NCBI GenBank assembly: GCA_047974745.1
Contig: JBKECO010000031.1
Coordinates: 1 to 64,000, forward strand
Reading direction: 5' to 3'
Origin: JBKECO01 sp047974745
Lineage (GTDB): Bacteria; Bacillota; Clostridia; Lachnospirales; Lachnospiraceae
DNA: 64,000 bases
The notes below the pieces were generated by a model. The model saw only the letters and a program-made list of their open reading frames with translations, was not told where the DNA came from and did not search any database. The position numbers and the translations under genes are program-made. Positions 62,296 through 64,000 of the stretch are shown here, piece after piece (within the stretch, counting starts at the first letter, position 1; each line of letters begins with the position of its first letter).

Positions 62296-62335
62296 GATAC
62301 AGTTACTGTATCACTTGGAGTGAGCTCCAAGGCAA
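62296..62335 (-). promoter_or_regulatory. MerR-type promoter and operator for the adh operon
   Basis: On the minus strand TTGCCT (62335-62330), a 19-nt spacer and TACAGT (62310-62305). The spacer contains the perfect dyad CTTGGAG-TGAG-CTCCAAG (62314-62331). The long 19-nt spacer with a dyad inside is the diagnostic form of MerR-activated promoters. A second dyad GATACAG-TTA-CTGTATC (62296-62312) covers the -10 box. Confidence 0.85.
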
Positions 62336-62359
62336 GTGCTTTTTTAAAATTTTTGAATT

Positions 62360-63217
62360 TTACTCTTTTTTGCGCTCTTCAACCATGTTAACGAACCATT
62401 CCACCATTGCCGGATCCTGATGTGAGAAAAAGGAACTTTTTTCCTGATCCAGCTCTGCTATTTTGTTCATATCATCATCTGACATCTCAAAGTCAAATAC
62501 ATCCAGGTTCTCCTTCATTCTTTCAAAATGAGTCGACTTTGGAATTACAACAACACCACGTTGAATATGCCAGCGGAGCATGATCTGTGCAACCGTTTTT
62601 TTATATCTGTCAGCAATTTCCACGAGGACTGGGTTCGAAAACATTTCCCCCCGTCCTTCACCGAATGGTGCCCATGCTTCGATCTGCACATTATATTTGT
62701 CCATCCATTCCTTCGCTGCCTTCTGCTGGTTCAGTGGATGTGTCTCAACCTGATTGACCATCGGCGTAATTTCTGAAAATGCTGCAATATCTACCATTCT
62801 GTCTGCGTAAAAATTAGAAATACCGATTGCCCTGATTTTACCTTCTTTATAAAGATCTTCCAGTGCGCGATATGCTCCATAATAATCTCCAAATGGCTGA
62901 TGGAGCAGGACAAGATCCAGATAATTTGTTTTCAACTTTCTCATTGACTCTAGCACGGATGCTTTTGCCTTTTCATAGCCATAAAATTCGACCCATATTT
63001 TTGTTGTCAAAAATATTTCTTCTCTTGGAACCCCGCTGTTCAAAATTGCATTCCCTACTTCTTCCTCATTCGCGTAGCTCTGTGCGGTATCTATCGACCG
63101 ATAACCAGCCTTCAGTGCATCCAGAACACATCTTTCACACTCTTCTTTCGTCACCTGATATACACCGTATCCTAAAATTGGCATTTTTACTCCATTGTTT
63201 AAACTTACATATTCCAT
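62360..63217 (-). CDS. Aldo/keto reductase
   Basis: The 285-aa protein has the AKR tetrad and motifs: Asp and Tyr in SIDTAQSYANEEEVG, Lys in FLTTKIWV, His in LVLLHQPFGDYYGA, plus GISNFYADRM and VVIPKSTHFERMKEN for NADPH. It reduces small aldehydes or ketones. I use the ATG at 63217 (GGAGG 6 nt upstream). It is divergent from the LysR gene and lies just upstream of the adh operon. Confidence 0.93.
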   Translation of the reverse strand: MEYVSLNNGVKMPILGYGVYQVTKEECERCVLDALKAGYRSIDTAQSYANEEEVGNAILNSGVPREEIFLTTKIWVEFYGYEKAKASVLESMRKLKTNYLDLVLLHQPFGDYYGAYRALEDLYKEGKIRAIGISNFYADRMVDIAAFSEITPMVNQVETHPLNQQKAAKEWMDKYNVQIEAWAPFGEGRGEMFSNPVLVEIADRYKKTVAQIMLRWHIQRGVVVIPKSTHFERMKENLDVFDFEMSDDDMNKIAELDQEKSSFFSHQDPAMVEWFVNMVEERKKE

Positions 63218-63393
63218 TTTTTTCCTCCGATTTTCCTCATTCACAATGCCAGATACTTCTGACAGAGTCTCGAGATCTGGTGTTTTGACTTCTTCTTTTG
63301 ATACTCATTTTTGTGCAGCGCATGCATTTCTTTTATGACATTAGTTTACATCCAATGTTTCTGAATGTACAATAAGAATATAGGAAACTGCAT

Positions 63394-63406
63394 TTCATAA
63401 TATGAA
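63394..63406. promoter_or_regulatory. Candidate LysR box in the divergent intergenic region
   Basis: TTCATAATATGAA is a perfect 13-bp palindrome of the T-N11-A form used by LysR-type regulators. It is 41 nt upstream of the LysR start and within the shared AKR-LysR promoter region. Confidence 0.5.
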
Positions 63407-63446
63407 TAGTAAATGTCCTGACTTTTCGATCCGGACAGGAGGGAAT

Positions 63447-64000
63447 ATGTTAAATTTAATTGAATTGGAACAGTTCATTGCTTTTTCAGAATATGGTACA
63501 CTTTCAAAAGCTGCCGAAAAACTAAACATCTCTCAACCGACGATCACGCGTACTATGCAGCGTGTAGAGGATAGTTTTGGAATCCCTTTGTTCATCAGAA
63601 GCAAAAACAAAATTGAGCTTAGCGAGTCTGGCATGAAAGCAGTTGAATACTCAAGAAATCTATTGGCAGATGCTGACAACACGATTCACTTGGTTCAGCA
63701 ATTTTACAAAGGTCTGCATACTGTTTCCGTAGAATCCTGTGCGCCGGCTCCTCTTTGGTCCTTTCTTCCAGAATTATCCTCTCGCGTTCCAGAAAAATCG
63801 ATTATTTCCAGAATTGCTCCTATTTCAGAAATCATCGAAAATATCAGATCCGACCACAGTGATATCGGCATCCTGCCACATCCAGTCGATCTGGATGGGA
63901 TTCACTGTGTTTCCTTAATGAAGGAGTCATTATCTGTCTGCGTCCGACCGGAGCATGATCTTGCACATAAAAATTCGCTGTCATTTCATGAACTGAATGG
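63447..64000 (+). CDS. LysR family transcriptional regulator (partial, runs off the window)
   Basis: AGGAGG precedes the ATG at 63447 by 5 nt. The frame stays open for 184 codons to the window edge. The N-terminal winged helix is clear (GTLSKAAEKLNISQPTITRTM, residues about 18-38), followed by the start of the substrate-binding domain (VSVESCAPAPLWSFLPELSS and DIGILPHPVDLDGI). It is divergent from the aldo/keto reductase, the usual layout for a LysR target. The C-terminal third is missing. Confidence 0.93.
   Translation, partial: MLNLIELEQFIAFSEYGTLSKAAEKLNISQPTITRTMQRVEDSFGIPLFIRSKNKIELSESGMKAVEYSRNLLADADNTIHLVQQFYKGLHTVSVESCAPAPLWSFLPELSSRVPEKSIISRIAPISEIIENIRSDHSDIGILPHPVDLDGIHCVSLMKESLSVCVRPEHDLAHKNSLSFHELN

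Overview
The window reads as a contiguous chromosomal piece from a low-GC anaerobic Firmicute of the class Clostridia, most likely Lachnospiraceae (inference). The grounds are AGGAGG ribosome binding sites, SigA-type promoters (TTGACA-N17-TATAAT), families typical of that group (DUF1836, DUF1002, DUF4180, an IlvB with a four-cysteine insertion) and oxygen-defence proteins of anaerobes (desulfoferrodoxin, bacteriohemerythrin, coenzyme A disulfide reductase). I see no phage, insertion sequence, CRISPR array or rRNA. One tRNA (Gly, anticodon GCC) is present.

Layout. 0.3-6 kb: rlmD, a small acidic membrane protein, pcrA, a DUF1836 regulator and the TrpR-like yerC. 6-7.4 kb: a consensus promoter, a cobalamin riboswitch with a terminator, then cbiM and cbiN without cbiQ or cbiO. 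7.4-15 kb: a small export protein, hisC, a second aminotransferase, galK-galT and an L,D-transpeptidase. 15-25.4 kb: a PAP2-like membrane protein, methyltransferase-hslO-nadE, an orphan membrane protein, a DUF1002 secreted protein, recJ and a chemoreceptor. 25.5-31.2 kb: a same-strand run thyA-dfrA-AEC transporter-ilvB-ilvN-ilvE. 31.3-38 kb: a small membrane protein, an HPr-like protein without its histidine, two membrane diguanylate cyclases, DUF4180, tRNA-Gly, a dyad-rich 170-bp element and corA. 38-47.7 kb is a redox and signalling block: a Crp/Fnr regulator, a CoA-disulfide reductase fused to rhodanese, TusA and DsrE domains, a lactate dehydrogenase fused to RNase HI, desulfoferrodoxin, a DtxR/MntR-like regulator, a response-regulator diguanylate cyclase, hemerythrin, a rhodanese and a frameshifted chemoreceptor. 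47.7-59.1 kb: a CoA-binding protein, CapA, an ECF S component, galM, a HAD phosphatase, purD-purN-purM, a long M29 aminopeptidase, an HD hydrolase, two small membrane proteins and pyrE. 59.1-64 kb: a decayed gene, then cupin, MerR regulator, flavodoxin, iron alcohol dehydrogenase and aldo-keto reductase, with a divergent LysR gene cut by the window edge.

How the parts may work together. galK, galT and galM supply a Leloir pathway. purM/N/D, pyrE, thyA and dfrA serve nucleotide synthesis. The redox block carries the two most interesting signals. First, a single uninterrupted reading frame joins a complete L-lactate dehydrogenase to a complete RNase HI. Second, two palindromes of the form TGTGA-N5-TCACA lie 28-29 nt upstream of candidate -10 boxes of the two rhodanese-containing genes, close to a Crp/Fnr gene that could be their regulator. 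In the last block, a MerR-type promoter (19-nt spacer holding CTTGGAG-N4-CTCCAAG) precedes the alcohol dehydrogenase operon that encodes its own MerR protein.
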